Assembly (NCBI GenBank): GCA_021296175.1
Contig: JAGWAX010000007.1
Location: 1-47,744, forward strand
DNA from: Nitrosopumilaceae archaeon
GTDB taxonomy: Archaea; Thermoproteota; Nitrososphaeria; Nitrososphaerales; Nitrosopumilaceae
Direction: 5' to 3'
Length of the DNA: 47,744 nt
Both the position numbers and the translations under genes were made by a program. Numbering within the stretch: the first letter of the stretch is position 1; every line of letters begins with the position of its first letter. Shown here one piece after another: positions 16,704 through 25,434 of the stretch. Under the pieces are notes generated by a model that had not been told where the DNA came from, did no database searches, and saw nothing but the letters and a program-made list of their open reading frames with translations.

Positions 16704-16937
16704 TCACTCTCGGCGGCGCCCGTGGCGCTGGCATGCATAGCTGTCACTGCTCCCGTACCGGCCGCTTACAAGGGCAGCAGAGTCCACGCACACGTCGTAA
16801 AAGGGCAGGCCGTCCCCCTGCGTACGATAGTCCACCTGCTGTATGCGCCGAAGCTCGTCCGGTGACGCTCCCAGCACCATGTCGTCAAGCTCCTGAAGTC
16901 TTCTGCGCTCATCAGGGGTCATGCCGCATTCTTCCAT
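16704..16937 (-). CDS. small unknown protein (FYD-type, copy 1)
   Basis: 77 residues from ATG 16937. It opens with MEECGMTPDERRRLQELDDM, has a charged helix, then LPFYDVCVDSAAL, and ends basic (QRHGRRRE). The minus-strand box CTAATAATTTAA (about 16960-16971) is about 27 bases upstream and supports this start over ATG 16946. A similar small gene (18374-18619) lies on the other side of citrate synthase and shares the G-x-x-FYD segment, SD and a basic end. The function is unknown. Confidence 0.5.
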   Translation of the reverse strand: MEECGMTPDERRRLQELDDMVLGASPDELRRIQQVDYRTQGDGLPFYDVCVDSAALVSGRYGSSDSYACQRHGRRRE

Positions 16938-17070
16938 TGTGTGCATTTATGGCAGAGGATTAAATTATTAGGCCATTTGCTAAAGTTTGTTGACACAACT
17001 TGGCAGCGCAGAGCCGCGCGCGTCGAGATCTCCAAAGCATAATAAATAGACGCCGGCCTGCACATGTGAC

Positions 17071-18234
17071 ATGAAGACAAAGAATATCGGCCTGAGGGGG
17101 ATAGAGGTTGCGGACACCAGGATATCCAACATCGACGGCGAGAAGGGCAAGCTGATATACCGTGGATACGACATAATCGATCTCACCAAATACTCCACGT
17201 TCGAGGAGACGGCGTACATACTGATTTACGACCAGCTGCCGACCACACACCAGCTCAACGAGTTCAAGTCAAAGATGTCAGATGCGCGGAGCATACCGAG
17301 GCAGATGCAACGCAACATGTCCAACTGGAGAAAGGACGCGGATCCCATGGACATGCTGCAGGCCTTCGTGGCAGCCCTTGCAGGATACTACGACGAGGAG
17401 TTCTCCACAAAGGAGGCAAGCTACGACAGGGCAATCAACCTCGTCGCAAAGGTGCCGACCATAGTCTCAAGCTGGCAGCGGCTCCGAAGCGGCGAGGAGA
17501 CAATAGATCCGGACCCCAGCCTGACACATGCAGGCAACTTCCTATACATGATGTCAGGGCGCAGGCCGGATCCCGAGGTCGAGAAGATATTTGACACGTG
17601 CCTCATACTGCACGCGGACCACACGTTCAACGCGTCGACCTTTACGGCAAGGCAGGTCGCCTCCACCAGGGCCCACATGTATTCGGCCTCAAGCGCCGCA
17701 ATCGGGGCGCTGAGCGGCGAGCTGCACGGGGGCGCGAACACAGAGGTGATGAAGATGCTGCTTGAGATTGACAAGCAGGAAAACGTGGAACCGTGGATAA
17801 AGGAGAAGCTGTCGGAGGGCCAGAGGATAATGGGCATGGGCCACGCAGTATACAAGACGTTTGATCCCAGGGCCCAGGTGCTAAAGGAGATGTCAAGACG
17901 GCTTGCAGCAAAGACCGGCCAGAGATGGTTTGACATGACAGAAAAGGTGGAGACCACCACCATGTCCGAGATGAAGATGAAGAAGGGCATAGATATTTAC
18001 CCCAACGTCGATCTGTACAGCGCGTCGATATACTATATGCTCAGCATACCCGTCGACCTCAACACCCCGATATTTGCAATATCGCGCTCAGTAGGGTGGG
18101 CCACCCACATAATAGAGGAAAAGTTCGCAGAGGCCGCGCCCAAGCCCGCGCTTTACAGGCCAAAGGCAGTCTACGTGGGCAAGTACTGCGGCCCCGAGGG
18201 ATGCGAGTACAAGACCATAGACCTGCGCAGGTAA
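17071..18234 (+). CDS. gltA: citrate synthase
   Basis: 387 residues, standard for the archaeal/Gram-positive short type. It condenses oxaloacetate with acetyl-CoA at the entry of the citric acid cycle. Active-site segments are visible: LILHADHTFNASTFTARQ, ELHGGANTEVMKML with the catalytic histidine, MGMGHAVYKTFDPRA with the second histidine and arginine, and VDLYSASIYYMLSIP with the catalytic aspartate. A methylcitrate synthase activity cannot be excluded from sequence. ATG 17071 follows the TATA-like box CATAATAAATAG (17039-17050) by the usual 27 bases, so it has its own strong promoter. sucCD, another part of the cycle, lies 24 kb downstream. Confidence 0.95.
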   Translation: MKTKNIGLRGIEVADTRISNIDGEKGKLIYRGYDIIDLTKYSTFEETAYILIYDQLPTTHQLNEFKSKMSDARSIPRQMQRNMSNWRKDADPMDMLQAFVAALAGYYDEEFSTKEASYDRAINLVAKVPTIVSSWQRLRSGEETIDPDPSLTHAGNFLYMMSGRRPDPEVEKIFDTCLILHADHTFNASTFTARQVASTRAHMYSASSAAIGALSGELHGGANTEVMKMLLEIDKQENVEPWIKEKLSEGQRIMGMGHAVYKTFDPRAQVLKEMSRRLAAKTGQRWFDMTEKVETTTMSEMKMKKGIDIYPNVDLYSASIYYMLSIPVDLNTPIFAISRSVGWATHIIEEKFAEAAPKPALYRPKAVYVGKYCGPEGCEYKTIDLRR

Positions 18235-18373
18235 CTGGCGTGACGGATCAGAGCTGCGGCAGCAATTACGATGCCCGCAGACGGCGGCAACGCGTGCCGA
18301 CACGTCAAGCAGACTCGGATGCAAGACAACCCACGTACAAGCGCCCGACACCATACGCAGAGCATGCAGAATC

Positions 18374-18619
18374 CTAGTTGCGCCTGTCAAGCCATGCCCT
18401 GTGATCGGATATGGAATATTCGCGACGGTACAAAACCTCAAAGGCCATGTCGTAAAACGAGATGCCGCGCCTCTGTGCCTGGTCATCAAGCCATCTGAGT
18501 CCATCGGCCAGTTCAGGGTCGTCGTCGGCAGTCTGGACCAGCTCGTCCATCACGCTCGTAAAGAAAGAGTCGCTCATGACTCCAGATGTAAAAAAAGAGT
18601 CCATAAGGCATGCATTCAA
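18374..18619 (-). CDS. small unknown protein (FYD-type, copy 2) with duplicated N-terminus
   Basis: 81 residues. The N-terminus repeats itself: MDSFFTSGVM is followed at once by SDSFFTSVMD. The body is acidic (ELVQTADDDPELADGLRWL), followed by RGISFYDMAFEVLYRREYS and a basic end. The AAATAAACC box (minus strand, about 18638-18646) fits ATG 18619, while ATG 18577 after the duplication is a shorter alternative. It resembles the gene at 16704-16937 over the FYD region. The function is unknown. Confidence 0.5.
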   Translation of the reverse strand: MNACLMDSFFTSGVMSDSFFTSVMDELVQTADDDPELADGLRWLDDQAQRRGISFYDMAFEVLYRREYSISDHRAWLDRRN

Positions 18620-19063
18620 AATATGTAGACAAAAGCGGTTTATTTTTTTGACAAGAGCTGATCGCCGGTTACAAACGGGCGGGGTGGAAGCACGGCCGTT
18701 GTGAGGCAGGAGGATGGCGCGGCGCAGGCACGAGCAATCACAGGACAGACAGTCCCGCGTCTGTCACCTCTGTTATCCCCTGTCGCCCCCCCCCCCCCCA
18801 CCCCGCCCCTTCTCCTTCCCGCCCCTTCTCCTTCCTTCTCCTTCCCGCCCCTGCTGTCGGCAGGCGCGCGTCAGGATGGCGGGGGCAGAAGGGAAGAATT
18901 GCTGCGTGCAAGTGCCAAGGGAGACAGTCCAAGCATAGGCATGTCGGCGGCAGCGAGGGGCAGCGGCACAGCTCGTTACCGGCTGCCGCGCGACCTTTAT
19001 GCACGCATCAGGGAACACAGGTTTAGAACGTTTATTTAGTATGAAGAGATACACAAGGCAATT
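18620..19063. other. 444-bp intergenic region with a pyrimidine-rich tract
   Basis: It holds the promoter of the small gene on the minus strand (about 18638-18646) and that of the copper protein on the plus strand (TTTATTTA, 19031-19038). Between them are the C14 run (18786-18799) and imperfect CCCGCCCCTTCTCCTTCC repeats to about 18852. No convincing gene or structured RNA is seen. Confidence 0.6.
18786..18799 (+). repeat. C14 homopolymer followed by C/T-rich repeats
   Basis: Fourteen C in a row open a 65-bp almost pure pyrimidine strand (18786-18850) with repeats of CCTTCTCCTTCC. Such tracts can form G-quadruplex or triplex structures on the opposite strand and are prone to length change. 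The exact count may suffer from sequencing error. Confidence 0.85.
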
Positions 19064-20047
19064 ATGGCAGCAATTGACAAGGCGGCAATCGGGTTCTCAA
19101 TTGCAATTGTGGCGATAGGTGTGGCCTTTGCAATGTCTGGAGAGGTAACGCAGAGCAGTACGCTTGCACCTGTGGCACCAGTTGAGAGACCGGCACCAGT
19201 CGTGGAAGAACCAGAGATGATAGAAGAAGAACCAGAGATGATGGACAAGGAACCAGAGATGATGGACAGGGACAAAGAAATGACAATGAAGGACAAGATG
19301 GCGCTTAGCATCGAATTTAGAGCAGGAGCAGAGACGATCGAGATACTCATATCTCCATCGTACGAGCTAAGCGACGAAGAGACCGAATGTCCAGAAAACA
19401 AGCTCGGAATCAGCGGCCATTGCGTCCCGTACTACATCAAGGGAGGAATGGTAACTGACGCCAGCGTCGTCACGGAGGATAATTCCGTAGTCATTACAAT
19501 CGACGCGGTAGAAGACGGGAAACTGACGCTCATCAAGTCAAAAGAAGGTATCGAGGTAGTCGAGCTCATACTTGTAGACGGCGAAGAGACAGACGACTAC
19601 AGTGTGATGGAAAAATCAGAAATGATGAAGGACAAAGACAGGGAAGCAATGGAGGAAAAGGAGAGCGACGCTGAATATGGAGGCGACATGACAAGAGAGG
19701 ATATGGCCGAAGAGACAGCTGAGAAAGAGGAGACCATGGCAGGACCTCAGACAGTCACAGTCGACATGCCAGAAGGAACGGCATTTCCGGGATGTGAGGT
19801 AGACGACACATGCTACATACCAGCAGATGTTTCGATCAACGCAGGAGACACGGTATCGTGGATCAATTCCGACACGGCGGCACACACCGTAACCAGCGGC
19901 AGCGTGACGGACGGACCTACAGGCATCTTTGACAGCAGCCTGGTCATGGTCGGCGCGGTCTTTGAGCATACGTTTGAAGAAGCAGGCACCTTTGAGTACT
20001 TCTGCATGGTTCATCCATGGATGGATGGTACGGTAACTGTAAACTAG
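19064..20047 (+). CDS. membrane-anchored plastocyanin-like blue copper protein
   Basis: 327 residues. Residues 7-25 form a signal or anchor helix (AAIGFSIAIVAIGVAFAM). Residues 48-82 are a Met/Glu/Lys/Asp repeat (EPEMMDKEPEMMDRDKEM). A first strand-rich domain with two cysteines (90-180), a second acidic Met-rich linker (185-228) and a C-terminal cupredoxin (230-327) follow. Type 1 copper ligands are H274 (AAHTVTSG), C314, H317 and M320 (FCMVHPWM). Thaumarchaea use many such proteins outside the membrane to carry electrons from ammonia oxidation. The Met-rich linkers might also hold copper (inference). Base composition is clearly lower in GC than the neighbours, with many AGA/ACA/ATA codons. 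TATA-like box 19031-19038, terminator at 20050. Confidence 0.9.
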   Translation: MAAIDKAAIGFSIAIVAIGVAFAMSGEVTQSSTLAPVAPVERPAPVVEEPEMIEEEPEMMDKEPEMMDRDKEMTMKDKMALSIEFRAGAETIEILISPSYELSDEETECPENKLGISGHCVPYYIKGGMVTDASVVTEDNSVVITIDAVEDGKLTLIKSKEGIEVVELILVDGEETDDYSVMEKSEMMKDKDREAMEEKESDAEYGGDMTREDMAEETAEKEETMAGPQTVTVDMPEGTAFPGCEVDDTCYIPADVSINAGDTVSWINSDTAAHTVTSGSVTDGPTGIFDSSLVMVGAVFEHTFEEAGTFEYFCMVHPWMDGTVTVN

Positions 20048-20049
20048 GA

Positions 20050-20068
20050 TTTTTTATTTTTGTTTTTT
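20050..20068 (+). terminator. T-rich terminator after the copper protein gene
   Basis: Three T runs (six, five and six T) follow the stop codon within 22 bases, the usual archaeal termination signal. It stands out sharply in GC-rich surroundings. Confidence 0.75.
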
Positions 20069-20442
20069 AGCCGGTGGTGCGCGCCGCGCGCGGCCCGTGC
20101 ATGTGCCAATCACGCGAAGTTTACGCCTAGATTAGCCATACTCCATTGTACGGTATCAGGCAAGAATCCGCGGGTATGATATAGGCAAATGCAGCGCTTC
20201 CTGATCACCCCGTACCACATCAGGCACGTATGAAAAAGACGAAGCTCGGCCGACTGTCCAGTAGGCGTGAAAAAACCCCGTCAGGAGACTCCGTGCAACT
20301 AGTATGATCAAGATCCAGAATCACCAAGGGCGCGAGCAGCGCGCCGCAGAACAAGCATCGGTGCGGGAATGCCGGGGGCACGGGAAAGCGCGAGCATCGC
20401 CTTTGCAAGAGCTCCCAACTCGAGCAGGCTATGGGGCCCCAG
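20069..20442. other. 374-bp region between convergent genes
   Basis: Between the copper protein and uvrC, which point at each other, no promoter would be required, yet GTATGATATAGG (about 20174-20185) looks like a TATA box. Downstream, ATG 20230 opens a 25-codon frame (MKKTKLGRLSSRREKTPSG...) ending at 20307. It is too short to call. No tRNA or C/D-box RNA is recognised. Confidence 0.45.
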
Positions 20443-22284
20443 TTACCGGCCCTGCATCATCTTTTTCTGGAGAGTGCGGTTGTATGACACGCCGAACCTG
20501 TGCGACTCGTCCCGGGCATGCTGCAGTATCTTAAGTGACTGGTTGCTTCTTGGGATCACGACCGGGTCGCTGCGCCCGGGCATGTACACCTCCTCGTTCT
20601 CCTTTGCAAGCGAGATGCAGGGCAGGTCGCGCAGTCCCAGCTTGAAAAGTGACTTTAGCGCGGCGCCAAGCTGCCCCTTGCCGCCGTCGATTACCACCAA
20701 GTCCGGAAGTCCTGCCGTCTTTTTGTCCGTGCCGGGGTCGGCGGCGGGGGCGGCGCCGTCGTTATCAGCATCGCCGCGGCCGCCGCCCGCCCCCTCATCC
20801 AGGATGCGGCGGTACCTCCTGTGGACAACCTCAGATATCATCGCGTAGTCGTCGCGGCCGCTCACGGTCTTTATCCTGAACCTACGGTACCCCGGCTTGT
20901 CAGGAACGCCCCCCACAAACCGCGACATCGAACCCACCGCAAACGCCTCGCCATGGTTTGAGATGTCAAAGCATTCTATTACGTGCGGGGTGCGCGCGAG
21001 TCCGAGCACGCCCCGCAGCTGCAAGAGTCCGGGGGACTCTGCGGATGCGGGGGTGCGGCCGCGGCTGCTCCCAGCGCGGCCGTCCCCGGCACCGGGGAGG
21101 TCGCCGGCCGAGTCGTCGGCGCCGCTCTCATGCACTATCGCCACGTTTCTCAGTATCAGGTCGATCATCTCCTTGCGCCTGCCCCTCCGGGGCACCGACA
21201 TGTCCACCGCGTGGCCTGCGCGCTCAGAGAGCAGGGACTCCAAGAGCCCCGCGTCCTGCGGCATCTCGCTCAGTATAATGTGGTGCGGTATGCGCCTGGT
21301 CGTATAATACTGGTACAGGAACCCGGCAAACGTATTGTCGGCCATTGCGTCAAACACGAACTTGTCGCTGTCTCGAATCACTCCGTGAATCATGCGAAAC
21401 GTCATGACCACGGCCGTGTGGTCGCGCACTGCAATGCCAAAGTACTCCTCGTCGGAGCTCTTCACGCGCTCCATCTTCTGGCCCGAGTTCAGACCGTCAA
21501 GGCGGACAAGCGTGTCCCGTATCTCGATTGCGCGCTCAAAGTGCTTCGCGTCGGCGGCCTCTTTCATCTGCAGCCTTAGCTTTTCAGAGAAGATTTTTAG
21601 CTGGTCGGATCCCGCAAGGACGTCCTTGAGGGCGTCGACATGGCCCCGGTACCTCTTCTGGGCCGACTCGAACTCGCAGGGCCCCTCGCAGTTCCCGAGG
21701 TGGTACTCCAAGCAGACCTTTTTTGGAAGCGTCTTGCAGATGCGTATCTGAAACGCTTTTCTCAGCGCCCCGACTGTGAGTATCTTGGAGCTCCCCTGCA
21801 CAAACGGCCCAAAAGTCTGCCCCTTGCCAAGAAAGCGCCCGTCCCGGGTTCGCCTGGACACCAGCAGCCGCGGGTACTTTTCATCGGATATCCGCAGGTA
21901 CGTATAGCGCTGCTGGTCCTTGAGCTCGATGTTAAAGCGCGGCCGGTGCCGCTTTATCATGTTGGACTCGAGCAGGAAGGCCTCGCCCTCCGTGTCAGTT
22001 ACCACAAACTCCACGCCGGCCACCAGCTCCACCAGCCGCTGCGTCTTGTAGTTCTCGTGCGTCTTGTTGCCAAAGTACGACCTTACGCGCTTGCGCAGGC
22101 TCTTTGCCTTGCCGATGTAGATTATGCGCCCCTGGCCGTCCTTCATTATGTAGACCCCGGGGCCGTCAGGTATTGCAGAAGGCTGCAGGTCAAACGGCCG
22201 CGGCGGGGGTGGTGGCGGTGGCGTCGGCGGCGTGGTGGCGGTGGTAGTGGTAGTGGCAGCAGCAGCAGTGTCAGCAGGCGTCAT
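20443..22284 (-). CDS. uvrC: excinuclease ABC subunit C
   Basis: 613 residues. UvrC makes both incisions around DNA damage after UvrA/UvrB recognition. After an N-terminal Thr/Pro-rich low-complexity stretch (about 30 residues) comes the GIY-YIG nuclease domain (GPGVYIMKDGQGRIIYIGKA), a UVR motif near residues 230-260 (LQMKEAADAKHFERAIEIRD) that meets UvrB, and the RNase H-like domain (ECFDISNHGEAFAVGSMSRF; DLVVIDGGKGQLGAA). The protein stops at HRFGVSYNRTLQKKMMQGR, so the C-terminal helix-hairpin-helix pair found in bacterial UvrC is missing. Low-complexity Gly/Asp inserts interrupt the second half. It lies 36 bases after uvrA. The true start may be downstream of the Thr/Pro stretch. Confidence 0.95.
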   Translation of the reverse strand: MTPADTAAAATTTTTATTPPTPPPPPPPRPFDLQPSAIPDGPGVYIMKDGQGRIIYIGKAKSLRKRVRSYFGNKTHENYKTQRLVELVAGVEFVVTDTEGEAFLLESNMIKRHRPRFNIELKDQQRYTYLRISDEKYPRLLVSRRTRDGRFLGKGQTFGPFVQGSSKILTVGALRKAFQIRICKTLPKKVCLEYHLGNCEGPCEFESAQKRYRGHVDALKDVLAGSDQLKIFSEKLRLQMKEAADAKHFERAIEIRDTLVRLDGLNSGQKMERVKSSDEEYFGIAVRDHTAVVMTFRMIHGVIRDSDKFVFDAMADNTFAGFLYQYYTTRRIPHHIILSEMPQDAGLLESLLSERAGHAVDMSVPRRGRRKEMIDLILRNVAIVHESGADDSAGDLPGAGDGRAGSSRGRTPASAESPGLLQLRGVLGLARTPHVIECFDISNHGEAFAVGSMSRFVGGVPDKPGYRRFRIKTVSGRDDYAMISEVVHRRYRRILDEGAGGGRGDADNDGAAPAADPGTDKKTAGLPDLVVIDGGKGQLGAALKSLFKLGLRDLPCISLAKENEEVYMPGRSDPVVIPRSNQSLKILQHARDESHRFGVSYNRTLQKKMMQGR

Positions 22285-22320
22285 TTCAAAAGACAGTCAC
22301 TGCAGGAACCATGCCAAATA

Positions 22321-25300
22321 TCACTGCTTGTCTGCCCTGCCGCGCCTCTTTGCGGCAAGCGCCCGGAGCAGGTACCGCCCCGTATGGCTCTCCGGCACCT
22401 CCGCCACCTGCTCGGGCGTCCCCGTGCAGACCACCTGGCCGCCCGCCTCGCCGCCCTCGGGGCCCAGATCTATTATCCAGTCCGAGTTCCTGATCACGTC
22501 CATGTTGTGCTCTATGACCACCACGGTGTTTCCCATCCTGACAAGCCGGTCAAGCACGTCAAGCAGCTTTTGCACGTCTGCAAAGTGCAGCCCCGTGGTG
22601 GGCTCGTCGAGTATGTACAGGGTCCTGCCCGTGCTGGGGCGGGACAGCTCGGATGCAAGCTTCACCCGTTGCGCCTCCCCTCCCGACAGGGTGGTGGAGG
22701 GCTGCCCCAGCTTGATGTATCCGAGCCCCACGTCGGCCATGGTCTGCAGCTTTGAGCGCACCGCGGGGACGTTTGCAAAGAATTCGAGCGCCTCGTCTAT
22801 CGACATGCCGAGGACCTCTGTGATGTTTTTTCCCTTGTACGTGACTGCAAGCGTCTCAGAATTGTACCGCTTGCCTCCGCACTCGTCGCACGTGACCTGC
22901 ACGTCGGAGAGAAACTGCATCTCGATCTGCTTTACGCCCGCCCCCTCGCATGCAAAGCACCGGCCCACCTTGACGTTGAATGAGAACTGGCCCGGCTCGT
23001 AGCCGCGCGTGCGCGCAAGCGGGGTCGAGGCGAATATGGCGCGCACGGGGGTGAATACGTCGATGTACGTGGCCGGATTCGAGCGCGGCGTCCTTCCTAT
23101 GGGGGACTGGTCTATCTCTATCACCTTGTCGACGTACTGCATGCCGTCTATCCTCTTGTGCGCGCCCGCCCTGGCGATGGACTGGTACATCTGCGCCATC
23201 AGCCCCTTGTAGAGGACCTCCGTGACCAGGGTCGACTTGCCGGAGCCGGACACGCCAGTCACGCAGACAAACCGCCCAAGCGGGATCTCCACGTCTATGC
23301 CCTTTAGGTTGTGCTCAGAGGCGCCCCGGATCACGACGGCGCGGTTGCGGCGGTGGCGGCCGTCGTCGCCGTCTTCAGGGCCTGCGTTGCGCGCCTCAGT
23401 CGATACTGTCATCTCCCCCCGCAGGTACGCGCTTGTGGGCGACCGGCTGTCGGCCAGCATCTCTTGGACCGTACCCTCAAACACGACGTGCCCCCCGTGT
23501 ATCCCGGCCCCGGGCCCCAGATCCACGATATAGTCGGAGCTGCGTATGACCTCCTCGTCGTGCTCTACTATTATTACCGTGTTTCCCAGGTTGCGCAGCT
23601 TTGTGAGCGTGCGGATGAGCCGCTCGTTGTCCCGCTGGTGCAGCCCGATAGTGGGCTCGTCGAGCACGTACAGGACGCCGGTCAGGTTGGAGCCTATCTG
23701 GGTTGCAAGCCTGATGCGCTGCGACTCGCCGCCGGACAGGGTGGAGCTCCGCCTATCAAGGGTCAGGTAGGTGAGCCCGACGTTCATCAGAAACTCCAGC
23801 CGCTCCGTGATCTCCTTTAGGATGTCGCGCGCGATGTACGCCTCCATGTCCGAGAGCTGCAGGTCGGAGAAGAACCCGTGGCACGACTCTATTGGCATGT
23901 CGCACACCTCCATTATCCCCCTGCCGCCCACCCTGACTGCAAGCGATTCGGGCCGGAGCTTTTTGCCCTCGCATTTGCCGCAGGGTATGTCGCGCATGAA
24001 CCTTCGAAGCCAGTCCCGCTTCGAGTCTGACGTGGTATTCTCAAGCATGTAGTACAGGTCGTTCATCACCCCGCTGTACGTATCGGGATCCCTCAGGGTG
24101 GACATCTTCTCCCGCCTCAGGCCGGTCTCAGGGGCCCCCCACAGCAGTAGCTGCATATCCTTTTTGTCTAGGTTCTCAAGCGGGGTGGTCAGGTCGATCC
24201 CAAAGTATTCCGCGACGTCGGTCAGCTTGTCGGTCTTGTATGCAGAGTACTGTCCCCGCCACGGGACGATCGGATACTCGAGCAGGCACATGGACCGGTC
24301 TGGAATCACGAGATCCTCGTCAAACTGCAGGTTGACGCCCAGCCCGTGGCACTCGTCGCACATGCCAAAGGGCGAGTTGAACGAGAAGTTGCGCGGCTCC
24401 ATCTCGCCTACGCTCAGCCCGCAGTGCGGGCACGCGTTTTCTTGGGAGAATACCGCGTCCTTCATAGAGGCGTCCTTGGCGCGGCCGCGGGTGCGGGCGC
24501 TCCTGCCCCCGCCGCTGCCGCTACCGCCGCTGCCCCTGCCCGCACCGCGCGATGACGCGACAGATATTACAACCGTGCCCTTTGAGGCCTTTATTGCAGA
24601 CTGTACGGACTCAAAGAGCCGGGAGCGCTCCTGCGCGGTGGGCGTTATGCGGTCCACCACGATCTCGATGTCGTGCCACTTTTTCTTGTCAAGTGTGGGA
24701 AGGCGCCCCCCGCCCCCGCCGCCCATAAGCGACACCACCTCGCCGTTGACCCGGACGCGCGAAAAGCCGTCGCGTCTCGCGTCGTCAAACACCTTTTCAT
24801 GCGCGCCCTTCTTGCGCTGTATTACGGGCGCCAGCACCAAGACCGGCCGTCCCTCGTACATCCGGAGCACGGAGTCGCATATGGCGTCAAGGGACTGCGT
24901 CGATATCCTCCTGCCGCACCCCGTGCAGTGCGGCACGCCTATGCGCGCGTACAGGAGCCTCAGGTAGTCGTATATCTCGGTGGTGGTCCCCACAGTGGAC
25001 CTTGGGTTTTTTGCGGTGGTCTTCTGCTGTATGGAGATTGCAGGGGACAGCCCCTCGATGTAGTCCACCTCGGGCTTTTCCATCATCTCCAGAAACTGCC
25101 TTGCGTACGCGGAGAGCGACTCGACGTACCTTCTCTGCCCCTCCGCGTATATGGTGTCAAACGCAAGCGACGACTTGCCGGAGCCGGACAGTCCGCTTAT
25201 CACCACCAAGCTGTTCTTCGGCATGCTTGCAGTGATGTTCTTGAGGTTGTGGTGCCGGGCGCCCCGCACGGTGAGCCTCCCGGCATACTGCGCAGGGGCG

Positions 25301-25434
25301 ATCCCGTTGGGCGCCGTGTCATAACCGTACGGGTGACGGGGCGAGTGAGGGGAAGAAGAAGAGGGGGTAGTGGAAGTGGAAGAGGAAGAGAGAGATGCAG
25401 AACCGTTACGGGCGCCCCTTTTTGGCGCGTCCAT
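22321..25434 (-). CDS. uvrA: excinuclease ABC subunit A
   Basis: UvrA is the ABC-type ATPase dimer that finds DNA lesions and loads UvrB. Both nucleotide sites are complete: Walker [20 protein letters not shown] and [15 protein letters not shown], signatures [12 protein letters not shown] and [12 protein letters not shown], and Walker [11 protein letters not shown] and [13 protein letters not shown]. Zinc-binding cysteine pairs [18 protein letters not shown] and [14 protein letters not shown] are present. Usual UvrA has about 940 residues; this frame is open to 25560 (1079), with an Ala/Ser-rich N-terminal extension. I chose ATG 25434 (1037 residues, [10 protein letters not shown]), which overlaps the end of uvrB by 29 bases. 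A Gly/Arg-rich insert lies before CPHCG. Confidence 0.96.
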   Translation of the reverse strand: MDAPKRGARNGSASLSSSSTSTTPSSSSPHSPRHPYGYDTAPNGIAPAQYAGRLTVRGARHHNLKNITASMPKNSLVVISGLSGSGKSSLAFDTIYAEGQRRYVESLSAYARQFLEMMEKPEVDYIEGLSPAISIQQKTTAKNPRSTVGTTTEIYDYLRLLYARIGVPHCTGCGRRISTQSLDAICDSVLRMYEGRPVLVLAPVIQRKKGAHEKVFDDARRDGFSRVRVNGEVVSLMGGGGGGRLPTLDKKKWHDIEIVVDRITPTAQERSRLFESVQSAIKASKGTVVISVASSRGAGRGSGGSGSGGGRSARTRGRAKDASMKDAVFSQENACPHCGLSVGEMEPRNFSFNSPFGMCDECHGLGVNLQFDEDLVIPDRSMCLLEYPIVPWRGQYSAYKTDKLTDVAEYFGIDLTTPLENLDKKDMQLLLWGAPETGLRREKMSTLRDPDTYSGVMNDLYYMLENTTSDSKRDWLRRFMRDIPCGKCEGKKLRPESLAVRVGGRGIMEVCDMPIESCHGFFSDLQLSDMEAYIARDILKEITERLEFLMNVGLTYLTLDRRSSTLSGGESQRIRLATQIGSNLTGVLYVLDEPTIGLHQRDNERLIRTLTKLRNLGNTVIIVEHDEEVIRSSDYIVDLGPGAGIHGGHVVFEGTVQEMLADSRSPTSAYLRGEMTVSTEARNAGPEDGDDGRHRRNRAVVIRGASEHNLKGIDVEIPLGRFVCVTGVSGSGKSTLVTEVLYKGLMAQMYQSIARAGAHKRIDGMQYVDKVIEIDQSPIGRTPRSNPATYIDVFTPVRAIFASTPLARTRGYEPGQFSFNVKVGRCFACEGAGVKQIEMQFLSDVQVTCDECGGKRYNSETLAVTYKGKNITEVLGMSIDEALEFFANVPAVRSKLQTMADVGLGYIKLGQPSTTLSGGEAQRVKLASELSRPSTGRTLYILDEPTTGLHFADVQKLLDVLDRLVRMGNTVVVIEHNMDVIRNSDWIIDLGPEGGEAGGQVVCTGTPEQVAEVPESHTGRYLLRALAAKRRGRADKQ

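Noticed and set aside
20230-20307. 25-codon frame MKKTKLGRLSSRREKTPSG...
   Set aside because: Too short and without a well-spaced promoter or relative; only mentioned in the interval note.
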